Shown in pieces: positions 1-6,039 of a stretch of 7,845 nucleotides of DNA (position 1 is its first letter; the number at the start of each line of letters is the position of its first letter). The stretch lies in contig JASLAV010000660.1 in NCBI GenBank assembly GCA_030146905.1, positions 1-7,845 on the forward strand. Reading direction: 5' to 3'. Origin of the DNA: Lentzea sp. (GTDB lineage: Bacteria; Actinomycetota; Actinomycetes; Mycobacteriales; Pseudonocardiaceae). The notes beneath the pieces were generated by a model. It did no database searches. It was not told where the DNA came from and saw only the letters and a program-made list of their open reading frames with translations. A program made the position numbers and the translations under genes.

Positions 1-271
1 CGCGGGTGTGCTGAAGCTGCTCGCGACCATCCAGGACGTGACCATCGCCAAGGCGAACGTCGAAGGCCAGTCCGTGCTGACGCTCACCGGAACTCCCGGC
101 ATCAACGGTGGCGGCGGTACGCACGTGCTCACCGTCAACGCAGACAACGGCCTGCCGATCCGTTCCGAGGTCGTCCCGGCCAAGGACGCGGCGGAACCGT
201 CCAAGCCCTCCGTGGTGACCTACAAGTCGTCGCGCGTGAACTTCGTCGACGTGGTGGCGGGCAAGATCTGA
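1..271 (+). CDS. C-terminal part of an unidentified protein (5' truncated)
   Basis: An open frame enters from the left edge (codons read from base 2) and stops with TGA at 269-271, leaving about 90 residues. The GTG at 8 is in frame but need not be the start, because the frame is open to the edge. The visible part has no cysteine or hydrophobic segment and is rich in beta-type stretches (VLTLTGTPG, HVLTVNADNGLPIRSEV), ending VDVVAGKI. The layout of an LLATI helix, then a 'VEGQSVLTLTG' strand, then 'LTVNADNGLPIRSEV', resembles the C-terminal end of secreted or membrane-anchored actinobacterial proteins with a LolA-like or CU044_5270-like beta sheet. That is a shape impression, not an identification, and no function is assigned. 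It converges on the quinone reductase, with a strong hairpin between them. Confidence 0.75.
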   Translation, partial: AGVLKLLATIQDVTIAKANVEGQSVLTLTGTPGINGGGGTHVLTVNADNGLPIRSEVVPAKDAAEPSKPSVVTYKSSRVNFVDVVAGKI

Positions 272-285
272 TCGTCCGCTGAACC

Positions 286-324
286 GTCCTGGGAGGACCG
301 CGATCCCCGCGGTCCTCCCAGGAC
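286..324. terminator. Perfect 17-bp hairpin, probable bidirectional terminator
   Basis: Bases 286-302 (GTCCTGGGAGGACCGCG) are the exact reverse complement of 308-324, with a 5-base loop (ATCCC). The hairpin lies 14 bases after the stop at 271 and 11 bases before the stop codon of the minus-strand gene ending at 336, so it sits between two convergent genes. There is no clear U tract on either side, which is common for actinobacterial terminators. The role in both directions is inferred from its position and symmetry. Confidence 0.85.
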
Positions 325-335
325 GCTGTCCGCTG

Positions 336-1100
336 TCAGGCCACGTGCGCGCCCAGCCCGGCCGAGCCCGGCGCGACCTCCGGCCGCAGCACGAGGTTCT
401 CGTCGTAGTCCCCGCCGTTCTGCGTCCGGTACGCGATCGGCTCGGTCACCGGTATCGCGAGCAGGCGCGCGCGGAGTTCCCCCGCGGCCCTGTCGCCTTC
501 CTCCGGTGTGAACCGGTCGGCGCCCGTGATCAGCACCGGCGGGAGGACCTGCGCGCCCGCGTAGAACAGGGTGCCGTGCTGCAGCGGGAACAACAGGTCG
601 TCCACGGAGCCGTGGATGCCGCGATCGCCGTAGAACCACGCCGGTCCGCCCGCGGTCACGACCGCCAACGCGCGTTTGCCGGCGAGGAACCCGTCCCCGT
701 AGCCGATCCACTCGCCGTTCGGGCCGCGGTGGCCGTAGGCGTACCCCTGGTGCCAGACCCTGTCGAACCAGCCCTTGAGGATGGCCGGCATGCCGAACCA
801 CCACATCGGGAACTGGACGACGATCGTGTCCGCCCGGTCGATCTTCTCCTGCTCGGCCAGGATGTCCGCGCCCAGCGCACCGCTGTCGTAGGCGCGCTTC
901 GCGGCAGCGGCGACCTGGAACCGGTCCGCCGGGTCGTGCGCGTAGCCCGCGGTGTCGACGACGGGGTTCCAGCCCATCGCGTAGAGGTCGGACACCTCGA
1001 CCTCGTGGCCCTCCTCGCGGAGTGCCGCCTGGCCCGACGTCGCGAGGAAGCCGTTCAACGAGCGGGTCTCGGGGTGGGCCTGGATCCACAGAACGTTCAT
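336..1100 (-). CDS. Flavodoxin-fold NAD(P)H:quinone oxidoreductase
   Basis: The 254-residue protein belongs to the NQO1/KefF-like flavodoxin_2 family: cytosolic FMN or FAD enzymes that reduce quinones and related electrophiles in two-electron steps with NAD(P)H. Family marks are the N-terminal strand with HPETRSLNG (residues 9-17; flavin phosphate region), FPMWWFGMPAILKGWFDRV at 97-115 (flavin ring loop), and the TAGGP turn at 149-153 followed by YGDRGIHG. The length is typical. The start is ATG at 1100. No good Shine-Dalgarno precedes it; a GACGAT element 7 bases upstream could be a -10 box of a leaderless transcript. The gene is divergent from the AraC-type regulator (71 bp between starts), which suggests that regulator controls it. 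It is not a LanD-type cysteine decarboxylase and is far from the peptide cluster. The substrate cannot be told from sequence. Confidence 0.92.
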   Translation of the reverse strand: MNVLWIQAHPETRSLNGFLATSGQAALREEGHEVEVSDLYAMGWNPVVDTAGYAHDPADRFQVAAAAKRAYDSGALGADILAEQEKIDRADTIVVQFPMWWFGMPAILKGWFDRVWHQGYAYGHRGPNGEWIGYGDGFLAGKRALAVVTAGGPAWFYGDRGIHGSVDDLLFPLQHGTLFYAGAQVLPPVLITGADRFTPEEGDRAAGELRARLLAIPVTEPIAYRTQNGGDYDENLVLRPEVAPGSAGLGAHVA

Positions 1101-1171
1101 GGCACCGATCGTCGGCCCGCGGCACCGGCACGACGACTGGCCGGACGGACAACATGTGCGAAGATCGGGCC
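1101..1171. promoter_or_regulatory. Divergent promoter region, quinone reductase / AraC regulator
   Basis: Seventy-one bases separate the two divergent starts and must hold both promoters and any operator. Neither start has a convincing Shine-Dalgarno. A-second, T-sixth hexamers stand 6-7 bases before each ATG (GAAGAT at 1160-1165 on plus; GACGAT on minus), which fits leaderless transcription, but both are poor matches to TANNNT. No strong palindrome was found. Confidence 0.4.
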
Positions 1172-2164
1172 ATGACCGTGTTCGCCGGTGACGGCCGCCA
1201 CCGCGTGGCCGTGCTGGCCCGCGACGGGGTGCTGCCCTTCGAGCTCAGCATCGTGCACCGGATCTTCGGCCAGGCCCGCACGGCCACCGGCGAAGCGCTC
1301 TACGAGGTCGTGACCTGCGCGCCGGTGCCCGGTGAGGTCCGCACGGACGCCGACTTCACCGTCACCGTCGCCCACGGTCCCGAGGCGCTGGCCGAGGCGG
1401 ACACGGTGGTCGTCCCCGGCTCGGAGGCCGACTACGAACCCCAGGACGGGCCACCCGATCCGCCGCTGGCCACCGCGCTCGCACGGATCCGGCCGGGCGC
1501 GCGGATCGCGTCGATCTGCACGGGGGCGTTCGTGCTGGCCGCCGCGGGACTGCTCGCCGGCCGGCGGGTCACCACGCACTGGCGCTCATCGCCACGTGCC
1601 CGTGCGCGTTTCCCGGACGTCACGTTCGACCTCGGCGTGCTCTACACCGACGACGGCGGCGTTCTCACCTCGGCCGGTGCGGCGGCGGGCATCGACCTGT
1701 GCCTGCACATGGTCCGCACCGACCACGGCGCCGCCGTCGCGAACGAGGTGGCCCGCGGCACCGTAGTCCCACCGCACCGCGACGGTGGGCAGGCCCAGTA
1801 CGTCCACCGGCCCGTGCCGGAACCCGCGATCTCCTCGACCCGCCGGGCACGCGAGTGGGCGCTGGAGAACCTGCACCGCCCCGTCACGCTCAAGGAGCTG
1901 GCGGCGCGGGAGGCGACGAGCACGCGGACGTTCACCCGGCGCTTCCGCGACGAGATCGGCACCTCACCGGGACGGTGGCTCACCCAGCAGCGGGTGGAGA
2001 GGGCCTGCGCCCTCCTGGAGCGCACCGACCTGCTCGTCGACGAGATCGCCGTCGCCGCGGGGTTCGGCACCGCCGGGTCCATGCGGCTGCACCTCCAGGC
2101 CGAGCTGGGGGTCTCGCCCACCGCGTACCGCGCCACGTTCCGGGGCCGGGCCGCCGTTTCGTGA
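1172..2164 (+). CDS. AraC-family regulator with DJ-1/PfpI-like (GATase1) sensor domain
   Basis: A 330-residue, two-domain regulator of the GlxA/FtrA type. Residues about 10-190 form the class I glutamine amidotransferase/DJ-1-like domain, with the nucleophile-elbow motif SICTGAF at 114-120 (Cys116) and TTHW at 134-137. Residues about 222-325 are the AraC DNA-binding domain with two helix-turn-helices: the first around VTLKELAAREATSTRTFTRR, the second around VDEIAVAAGFGTAGSMRLHL, then the usual GVSPTAYR ending. In this family the N-terminal domain is thought to sense a ligand rather than act as an enzyme. ATG 1172 is chosen because homology-like sequence begins soon after (RVAVLARDGVLPFEL); an in-frame ATG at 1154 would add six residues. 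It is divergent from the quinone reductase, its likely target, and convergent with the SDR gene 29 bp away. Confidence 0.9.
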   Translation: MTVFAGDGRHRVAVLARDGVLPFELSIVHRIFGQARTATGEALYEVVTCAPVPGEVRTDADFTVTVAHGPEALAEADTVVVPGSEADYEPQDGPPDPPLATALARIRPGARIASICTGAFVLAAAGLLAGRRVTTHWRSSPRARARFPDVTFDLGVLYTDDGGVLTSAGAAAGIDLCLHMVRTDHGAAVANEVARGTVVPPHRDGGQAQYVHRPVPEPAISSTRRAREWALENLHRPVTLKELAAREATSTRTFTRRFRDEIGTSPGRWLTQQRVERACALLERTDLLVDEIAVAAGFGTAGSMRLHLQAELGVSPTAYRATFRGRAAVS

Positions 2165-2193
2165 CGCCTGCCATCGGTGCGGGTGCACGTCGC

Positions 2194-2905
2194 TCAGAAC
2201 AGCCCTCCCGCCGCACGCAGCGCCTGGCCGCTGATCCAGGCGCCGGACGGCGAGACGAGGAAGCTGACGACGTCCGCGATGTCCTCCGGTTCGCCGATGC
2301 GCCCCAGAGGGGTCTGCGCGGCGATCGCGCCGGGATCGACCATCAGCATGTCGGTCCTCGTCGGGCCCGGCAGCACGCTGTTGACCGTGATGCCGCGCGG
2401 CCCGAGCTCCCTGGCCGCCATCCGGACGAGGGTGTCCCCGGCGGCCTTGGTGGCCGCGTAGGGACCTGATCCCGGGTTCAGCGCGATTACCGACCCCGCT
2501 GGAGATGATGACGATCCTGCCGCCGCGGCGCATCCGGCGCGCGCACTCGCGCAGCCCGATGAAGGTGGCCCTGGTGTTGGACCTCCACAACAGGTCGAAG
2601 TCCTCATCGGACATGTCGGCGATGGCGGAGTGCTCCGCCGACGCCGCGTTGCCGACGAACACGTCCAGCCCGCCGAAGTGGTCCTCGGTCGCCTGGAAGA
2701 GGTTCCGCAGGCCGTCCGGAGCCGCCACGTCCGCCTGGACGGCGATGGCTTCGCGCCCCGCGTCCTCGACGTCGAGGACGACCTCGCGCGCGGCCGCGGC
2801 GTTGGAGCGGTGGTTCACCACGACGTCGAAGCCGTCGGCGGCGAGTTTCCGCGCGATGGCGCGGCCGATGCCGCGGGCGCTTCCGGTGACGAGCGCGACG
2901 GCCAT
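2194..2905 (-). pseudogene. Classical SDR oxidoreductase, split by a one-base frameshift
   Basis: Starting at ATG 2905 after a strong GAGGAGG ribosome binding site, the first frame gives TGSARGIG (residues 7-14, Rossmann cofactor motif), GNAAS (85-89, the NNAG position) and GGRIVIISS (128-136). Then the frame is wrong. A neighbouring frame continues with GSVIALNPGSGPYAATK, ITVNSVLPGPTRTD and the C-terminal GQALRAAGGLF, stopping at 2194. Removing one base from the CCCC run at 2494-2497 joins them into a normal 236-residue SDR with the tetrad Asn110, Ser136, Tyr149 and Lys153. Unrepaired, the protein would lose the YxxxK site and run in the wrong frame to 1964, into the AraC gene. This is either a sequencing error in the short homopolymer or a genuine inactivating mutation. 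It lies 50 bp behind the NmrA-like gene in an apparent operon. The substrate is unknown; NAASxx resembles FabL-like SDRs. Confidence 0.88.
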
Positions 2906-2955
2906 GGGTCCTCCTCGGTGACGATCTCGGGTGGGTCCGGCGGGACGAAGAGGAG

Positions 2956-3936
2956 TCAGAGGGCGGACCTCAGCTGCTCCCGGTGCTCGACCAGCCAGTC
3001 CTCGAGCGTGCGCAGCCGCGGGTTGAGCGCCCGGACGACGCCGAGGTCCCGGTTGCCGACGTACGTCTCGGCGGCGTCGGTGAAGAACTGGAACATGTTC
3101 CCGAGCTCCCTGGCCTCGGGGAACCCGGCCCCGCGCAGCTCGTCGTGGCTGATCGGCCGGTAGACGACCGGCTCGCCGAGCACCTTGGCGAAGAGCTCGG
3201 CCATCTCGTCACCCGTGGCGTGGGTGCCGGCCAACCCGACCGTGCGGCCGATGAAGCGCGCACCGGCGCGGAAGATGCCGTAAGCCGTTCGGCCGATGTC
3301 CTCGGCTGCCACGAGCGCCATCGTGCTTCCTCCCATCGGAATGGTCAGCACGGCTTGGCCGTTCGAATCACGGCGCGGACCAAGACCCGCGTGGATGAAC
3401 ATTTCGTAGAAGAACGAGGTCTCCAGAAAAGTCGTCGGCACCCGGTGGGCGGCGAAAGACGCGTTCGCCTCGTTCTTGGCGTCGAGGTGCGGCACCTTGT
3501 AGCCGTCGCCGATGGTGGGAACGTCGCTGCCGAGGAATTCGAAGTGCGGGCGGGTGTCCTCCAGCGTCGACCACACGACGTGCTTGAGGCCGGCGGCCTT
3601 GGCGGCACGTGCCGCGTTCTCCGCCTGGTCCCGCTCCATCCGCGCGCGGCTGCGGGCGGCCTCCTGCTCCGCGGTGAGGTCTTCCCGGAAGTTGGTGACG
3701 ACGAAGGCACCGTAGGCCCCGTCGAACGCGGCACGCAGGCTGTCCTCGTCGTCGAGGTCGGCGTGCACGACCTCGGCGCCGCGTGCGGCGAACTCCTCCG
3801 CCCTGACCGAGCCGGTGTTCCGCGTCAGCGCCCGCACGGAGTACGGCCCGTTCCAGTCGTCGAGGACGGCGCGCACCAGTCCGCTGCCCTGGGAACCGGT
3901 CGCGCCCACCACTGCGATGATCTTCTTGTCGTTCAC
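2956..3936 (-). CDS. NmrA-family NAD(P)-binding protein
   Basis: The 326-residue protein has an N-terminal Rossmann motif VVGATGSQGSGL (residues 9-20, GxxGxxG at 11-17), then ALTRNTGS (about 36-43, the adenine-ribose/phosphate region), VVHADLDDEDSL and GAYGAFVVTNF. It lacks the YxxxK catalytic pair of active SDRs. This fits the NmrA/HSCARG subfamily of atypical SDRs, which often act as NAD(P)H redox sensors; some members are reductases. The start is GTG at 3936 because the Rossmann strand begins directly after it; an ATG 10 bases upstream is in another frame. No strong Shine-Dalgarno is visible. The SDR gene follows after 50 bp on the same strand, and a divergent HxlR regulator probably controls both. 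The protein is cytosolic, with no signal or membrane segment. Confidence 0.9.
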   Translation of the reverse strand: MNDKKIIAVVGATGSQGSGLVRAVLDDWNGPYSVRALTRNTGSVRAEEFAARGAEVVHADLDDEDSLRAAFDGAYGAFVVTNFREDLTAEQEAARSRARMERDQAENAARAAKAAGLKHVVWSTLEDTRPHFEFLGSDVPTIGDGYKVPHLDAKNEANASFAAHRVPTTFLETSFFYEMFIHAGLGPRRDSNGQAVLTIPMGGSTMALVAAEDIGRTAYGIFRAGARFIGRTVGLAGTHATGDEMAELFAKVLGEPVVYRPISHDELRGAGFPEARELGNMFQFFTDAAETYVGNRDLGVVRALNPRLRTLEDWLVEHREQLRSAL

Positions 3937-4129
3937 GACGCACCATTCTTGAATTCAGCTGGTCAACGGGAAAGAAAGACCGAATTGGCGCTGTCCGTGG
4001 AAAATCGACACCGCGCACGGACATGCGTACTGTGTTTTCCGTGGAGAGAACCGCCTTGAACCATCGTGGGGCCGGTTCGGTGCAAGGTCAACAAGGCACA
4101 TTCGCGTGCTCGGTTTCATGGAGGTAACC
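3937..4129. promoter_or_regulatory. Divergent promoter region, NmrA-SDR operon / HxlR regulator
   Basis: About 190 non-coding bases, lower in GC than the genes around them. GGAAAA at about 3999 and TTTTCC at about 4035 face each other, each overlapping a copy of TCCGTGGA. CCTTGAACC (4054-4062) and GGTTCGGTGCAAGG (4074-4087) form an interrupted inverted repeat. These are candidate operator elements for the neighbouring HxlR protein. No confident -35/-10 pair was identified. Confidence 0.45.
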
Positions 4130-4522
4130 GTGAGCGTCCGTCACAGCCCCGCCCGCGCCGAAGTGTGCGACGTCCGCGAGGCACTGGACCTCGTGTCCGA
4201 CAAGTGGTCCCTCTACGTCATCTCCAGCCTCAGCGACGGCCCGCGTCGCTTCAACGAGCTCAAGCGCGTGGTGAACGGCGTGACCCAGCGCATGCTCACC
4301 GTGACCCTGCGACGCCTCGAACGCGACGGCATCATCGCCCGCACCGTCCACGAGCTGATGCCGCCCCGTGTCAGCTACCGGCTCACCCCGCTGGGCACCG
4401 GCCTGCTCGGGGCGGCCGCCCCTCTCATCGCGTGGAGCACGGGCCACCTGCCCGACATCGCGGCCGCTCGCGTGGACTACGACCGGAACCAGGACCTCGG
4501 CGCGGAGGCCGGCAACTTCTGA
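4130..4522 (+). CDS. HxlR-family regulator, single N-terminal cysteine
   Basis: A winged-helix DNA-binding protein of the HxlR/MarR-like family, 130 residues from GTG 4130. That start has GGAGG at 4120-4124, five bases ahead; ATG 4118 and GTG 4106 are in-frame alternatives without such a site. The order is family-typical: CDVREALDLVSDKWSLYVI (helix 1-2), PRRFNELKRVVNGVTQRML (recognition region), LRRLERDGIIAR, and the wing PPRVSYRLTPLG. Cys13 is the only cysteine and sits where HypR, YodB and CatR carry their redox-active cysteine, so thiol-based sensing of quinones, aldehydes or disulfide stress is a reasonable inference. It is divergent from the NmrA-SDR pair, the likely target, and convergent with the hemoglobin gene 43 bp away. 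Confidence 0.9.
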   Translation: MSVRHSPARAEVCDVREALDLVSDKWSLYVISSLSDGPRRFNELKRVVNGVTQRMLTVTLRRLERDGIIARTVHELMPPRVSYRLTPLGTGLLGAAAPLIAWSTGHLPDIAAARVDYDRNQDLGAEAGNF

Positions 4523-4565
4523 CGGTGTGCGGCGAGCTCGTCGTGCGTGAGTGGCGTGCGCCCCG

Positions 4566-5039
4566 TCAGTCCATGACGTACGGCGGCGCCTCGCCCCAGC
4601 CCCACTTCGGTACGGGTGCCCCGTGGAAGGGCTTGGCGTCCGGCGCGGAGTTCCGCACCGCCAGCCGGGTTCCCCACTCCAGGTAGGACACGAAAGCGGC
4701 GCGGAACTCGGGGTCGTCCGGCAGCGCCACCTCGTCGGCCGCGTCCACGATCAGGTTCAGCCAGCGGCGGCGCTGTTCCTCGGTGATGGCCAGGCCGAGG
4801 TGCTTGGCGAGCATGAACTCGTAGCCGCCCCGCTCGTCGGTGTAGGCGGCGGGACCGCCGAACACCTCGCCCAGCCACAGCGCCACGTGGTGGGCGTGAC
4901 CGGGGTCCATGCCGGCGAACACCGGCGCGAGCACCGCGTCGTCCGCGACGCGCCGGTAGAACGCCTCCGTCAGACGCGACAACGCCGCCGCGCCACCGGC
5001 CCAGGTGTACAGAGAAGGTGTTGACTGGTCGTTGATCAC
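4566..5039 (-). CDS. Group II truncated hemoglobin
   Basis: A 157-residue globin of the trHbO (2-on-2) class, which binds heme and handles O2, NO or peroxide. The family features line up: SLYTWAGG start, AFYRR with Phe27-Tyr28 at B9-B10, Phe41 at CD1, LWLGEVFGGPAAYTDERGG for helix E and the EF loop, the proximal His80 in AKHLGLAI (F8), and Trp93 in RRRWLNL (G8, conserved in groups II and III). The tail after residue 120 (EWGTRLAVRNS to the end, with PVPKWGWGEAPPY) extends the globin core; such Trp/Pro-rich tails are familiar in actinobacterial members. The start is GTG 5039 with GGAG seven bases upstream. It is divergent from the second HxlR gene (62 bp apart), which probably controls it. Confidence 0.92.
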   Translation of the reverse strand: MINDQSTPSLYTWAGGAAALSRLTEAFYRRVADDAVLAPVFAGMDPGHAHHVALWLGEVFGGPAAYTDERGGYEFMLAKHLGLAITEEQRRRWLNLIVDAADEVALPDDPEFRAAFVSYLEWGTRLAVRNSAPDAKPFHGAPVPKWGWGEAPPYVMD

Positions 5040-5073
5040 GGCGCCACTCCAGCAGCACGCGGAAAGCCCGGCA

Positions 5074-5096
5074 AGTACGCACCTTTCGGTGAGGAG
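5074..5096. promoter_or_regulatory. Probable HxlR operator overlapping the regulator's ribosome binding site
   Basis: AGTACGCACC-TTTC-GGTGAGGAG contains the exact inverted core CACC-N4-GGTG (5080-5083 and 5088-5091) with flanking GTAC on the left. It lies between the divergent hemoglobin and HxlR starts. The right arm runs into the Shine-Dalgarno (GAGGAG, 5091-5096, five bases before ATG 5102). Sites of the type GTAC-n-CACC-N4-GGTG are, as I recall, common before actinobacterial HxlR genes, so autorepression and control of the hemoglobin are inferred. Confidence 0.6.
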
Positions 5097-5101
5097 TTCC
5101 C

Positions 5102-5419
5102 ATGTACCACTGTCCTGTCGAGCTGGCTCTCGACGTCGTGGGCGGCAAGTGGCGCGTGGTGATGCTCGCCCACCTCAAGGAGCGCCCGCACCACTACGGC
5201 GAGCTGCGTCGCAAGATGCCCGGCATCAGCGAGAAGATGTTCGTGCAGCGGCTCCGCGAGCTGCAGGACGCGGGCCTCGTGGCGCGGGCCGAGGTGCCTC
5301 CGCGCGTCGAGTACTCGCTCACCGAGGAGGGCCGGAGCCTGGGGCCCGCTCTGCAGGCGCTCTACGACTGGGGTGTCCTGCGCGCCGCCCGCACCGGTGT
5401 GGTCATCGCGGAGGTGTGA
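5102..5419 (+). CDS. HxlR-family regulator, Cys4 type
   Basis: A compact 105-residue winged-helix regulator close to the minimal HxlR domain: MYHCPVELALDVVGGKW (helix 1), LAHLKERPHHYGELRRKMPG, ISEKMFVQRLRELQDAGLV (recognition helix and linker), the wing PPRVEYSLTEEG, and a dimerisation helix to about residue 92. Cys4, in the CPVE motif, is its only cysteine; this N-terminal position is the conserved sensing cysteine of YodB/CatR/HypR-like proteins. The start is clear from the GAGGAG site. It is divergent from the truncated hemoglobin. NO, reactive electrophiles or quinones are candidate signals, but none can be read from sequence. It shares only family-level similarity with the other HxlR protein here, so the two are not a recent duplication. 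Confidence 0.92.
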   Translation: MYHCPVELALDVVGGKWRVVMLAHLKERPHHYGELRRKMPGISEKMFVQRLRELQDAGLVARAEVPPRVEYSLTEEGRSLGPALQALYDWGVLRAARTGVVIAEV

Positions 5420-5429
5420 GTTCCCGCCG

Positions 5430-5462
5430 GCGCTCGCCCAGGTGCGAGGGGCGGGGGAGCGC
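5430..5462 (+). terminator. Possible bulged terminator hairpin after the HxlR gene
   Basis: GCGCTC (5430-5435) pairs with GAGCGC (5457-5462), and GCCC inside it can pair with GGGC, leaving an unpaired G run as a bulge. It begins 10 bases after the HxlR stop and ends just before the promoter-like TAGTTT of the next gene. There is no U tract, so the assignment is modest. Confidence 0.4.
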
Positions 5463-5466
5463 AGGC

Positions 5467-5472
5467 TAGTTT
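5467..5472 (+). promoter_or_regulatory. Probable -10 box (TAGTTT) of a leaderless transcript
   Basis: TAGTTT matches the actinobacterial TANNNT -10 pattern and is followed by only six bases (GCGCGT) before the GTG start at 5479. Transcription would begin at or next to the start codon. No Shine-Dalgarno is present, which supports a leaderless message and this start. No -35 match is evident. Confidence 0.6.
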
Positions 5473-5478
5473 GCGCGT

Positions 5479-5919
5479 GTGAGTCTCCTCGATGACGTGG
5501 CCGAGCGCGACGGCTGGCGCTGCTGGGTGTGCGACGAACCGGTCGACCCCGGCATGTCCGTGAACGACGCGCGGGGGCCCAGCGTCGACAGCCGCACCGC
5601 CGACCGGAAGGCCAAGGTCGCCGAGCGGCTCGCGCACCGCGGGTGCAACACCCGCAAGGGCGCGGTGAAGGTGGTCATCGCCTGGCCCGATCGCCTGCAC
5701 GTCGCCGATCCCGCGCCGCTGATCACCGTCGCCGGGAGGCTGGAGCGCAAGGGCGGCCGCGAGGTGGTGGGCCGGTGCCCGTCAGAGCGGGACGCCAGGG
5801 AGGCGGCGGACTGGCTGGTGGACCGGTTCTCCCGGTTGGTGCCGGGGCTGCCGGTGACCGCGAACGTGGAGGCGGGTGGAGGCCAGTTCCTCGTCGTCCT
5901 GGCCACCGGACGCCGCTGA
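5479..5919 (+). CDS. Small protein with a degenerate HNH-type zinc-ribbon
   Basis: The 146-residue protein starts with WRCWVCDEPVDP (Cys15, Cys18) and later has LAHRGCNTRKG (His53, Cys56-Asn57, Lys60-Gly61). This CxxC ... HxxCN..KG frame is that of HNH/McrA-like endonucleases with a structural zinc. In those enzymes an Asp-His pair lies between the two halves. Here the matching position reads GPSVDSRT, with Ser38 where the catalytic His would be, so nuclease activity is doubtful. The C-terminal half (ERKGGREVVGRCPSERDA, then ADWLVDRFSRLVPGLPV and GGGQFLVVLATGRR) looks like a small alpha/beta unit that I do not recognise. I believe such proteins are widespread in actinobacteria without known function. 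It stands between the stress units and the peptide cluster, and nothing ties it firmly to either. Confidence 0.8.
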   Translation: MSLLDDVAERDGWRCWVCDEPVDPGMSVNDARGPSVDSRTADRKAKVAERLAHRGCNTRKGAVKVVIAWPDRLHVADPAPLITVAGRLERKGGREVVGRCPSERDAREAADWLVDRFSRLVPGLPVTANVEAGGGQFLVVLATGRR

Positions 5920-5931
5920 CCGTTACGCCGG

Positions 5932-5971
5932 ATTGTGACGGTTGTCGTGCGTTCGGAGGAATTGTGATGGT
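5932..5971 (+). repeat. Two direct repeats ATTGTGA(C/T)GGT
   Basis: ATTGTGACGGT at 5932-5942 and ATTGTGATGGT at 5961-5971 differ at one base and start 29 bp apart, close to three helical turns. Both carry the TGTGA half-site found again in the palindrome at 6040-6059, so they may be secondary sites for the same regulator. Confidence 0.5.
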
Positions 5972-5987
5972 CGCAGTTCGGCGGTAA
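5967..5987 (+). CDS. Mini-ORF MVAVRR with strong ribosome binding site
   Basis: GGAGGA at 5955-5960 is followed, after six bases, by ATG GTC GCA GTT CGG CGG TAA. The spacing is ideal, and the product is a six-residue peptide ending in two arginines. Such a short frame could be a leader peptide for translation-coupled control or attenuation of downstream transcription, or a chance match. It lies about 50 bases before the CRP-type palindrome and over 300 bases before the precursor gene, which weakens simple attenuation of that gene unless the transcript starts upstream of 5955. Confidence 0.3.
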   Translation: MVAVRR

Positions 5988-6039
5988 TGGAAATTCCTCT
6001 CTTGTGCGTCCATTGAAGACGCTTGCGGCCCTACTAAAG

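Noticed and set aside
336..1100. Flavoprotein as the LanD-like decarboxylase for the RiPP
   Set aside because: Its motifs are those of NQO-type flavodoxin-fold reductases, not of the HFCD decarboxylases, and it lies 5 kb away beside its own regulator.
220..1287. 355-residue minus-strand open frame over the quinone reductase
   Set aside because: Arg/Gly/Pro-rich translation with no motifs; the 336-1100 frame on the same strand encodes a clear flavodoxin-fold enzyme.
1964..2500. Long C-terminal extension of the SDR in its first frame
   Set aside because: After 2500 this frame yields Arg/Gly-rich shadow sequence running into the AraC gene, while the neighbouring frame continues the SDR; it is a frameshift product, not a fusion.
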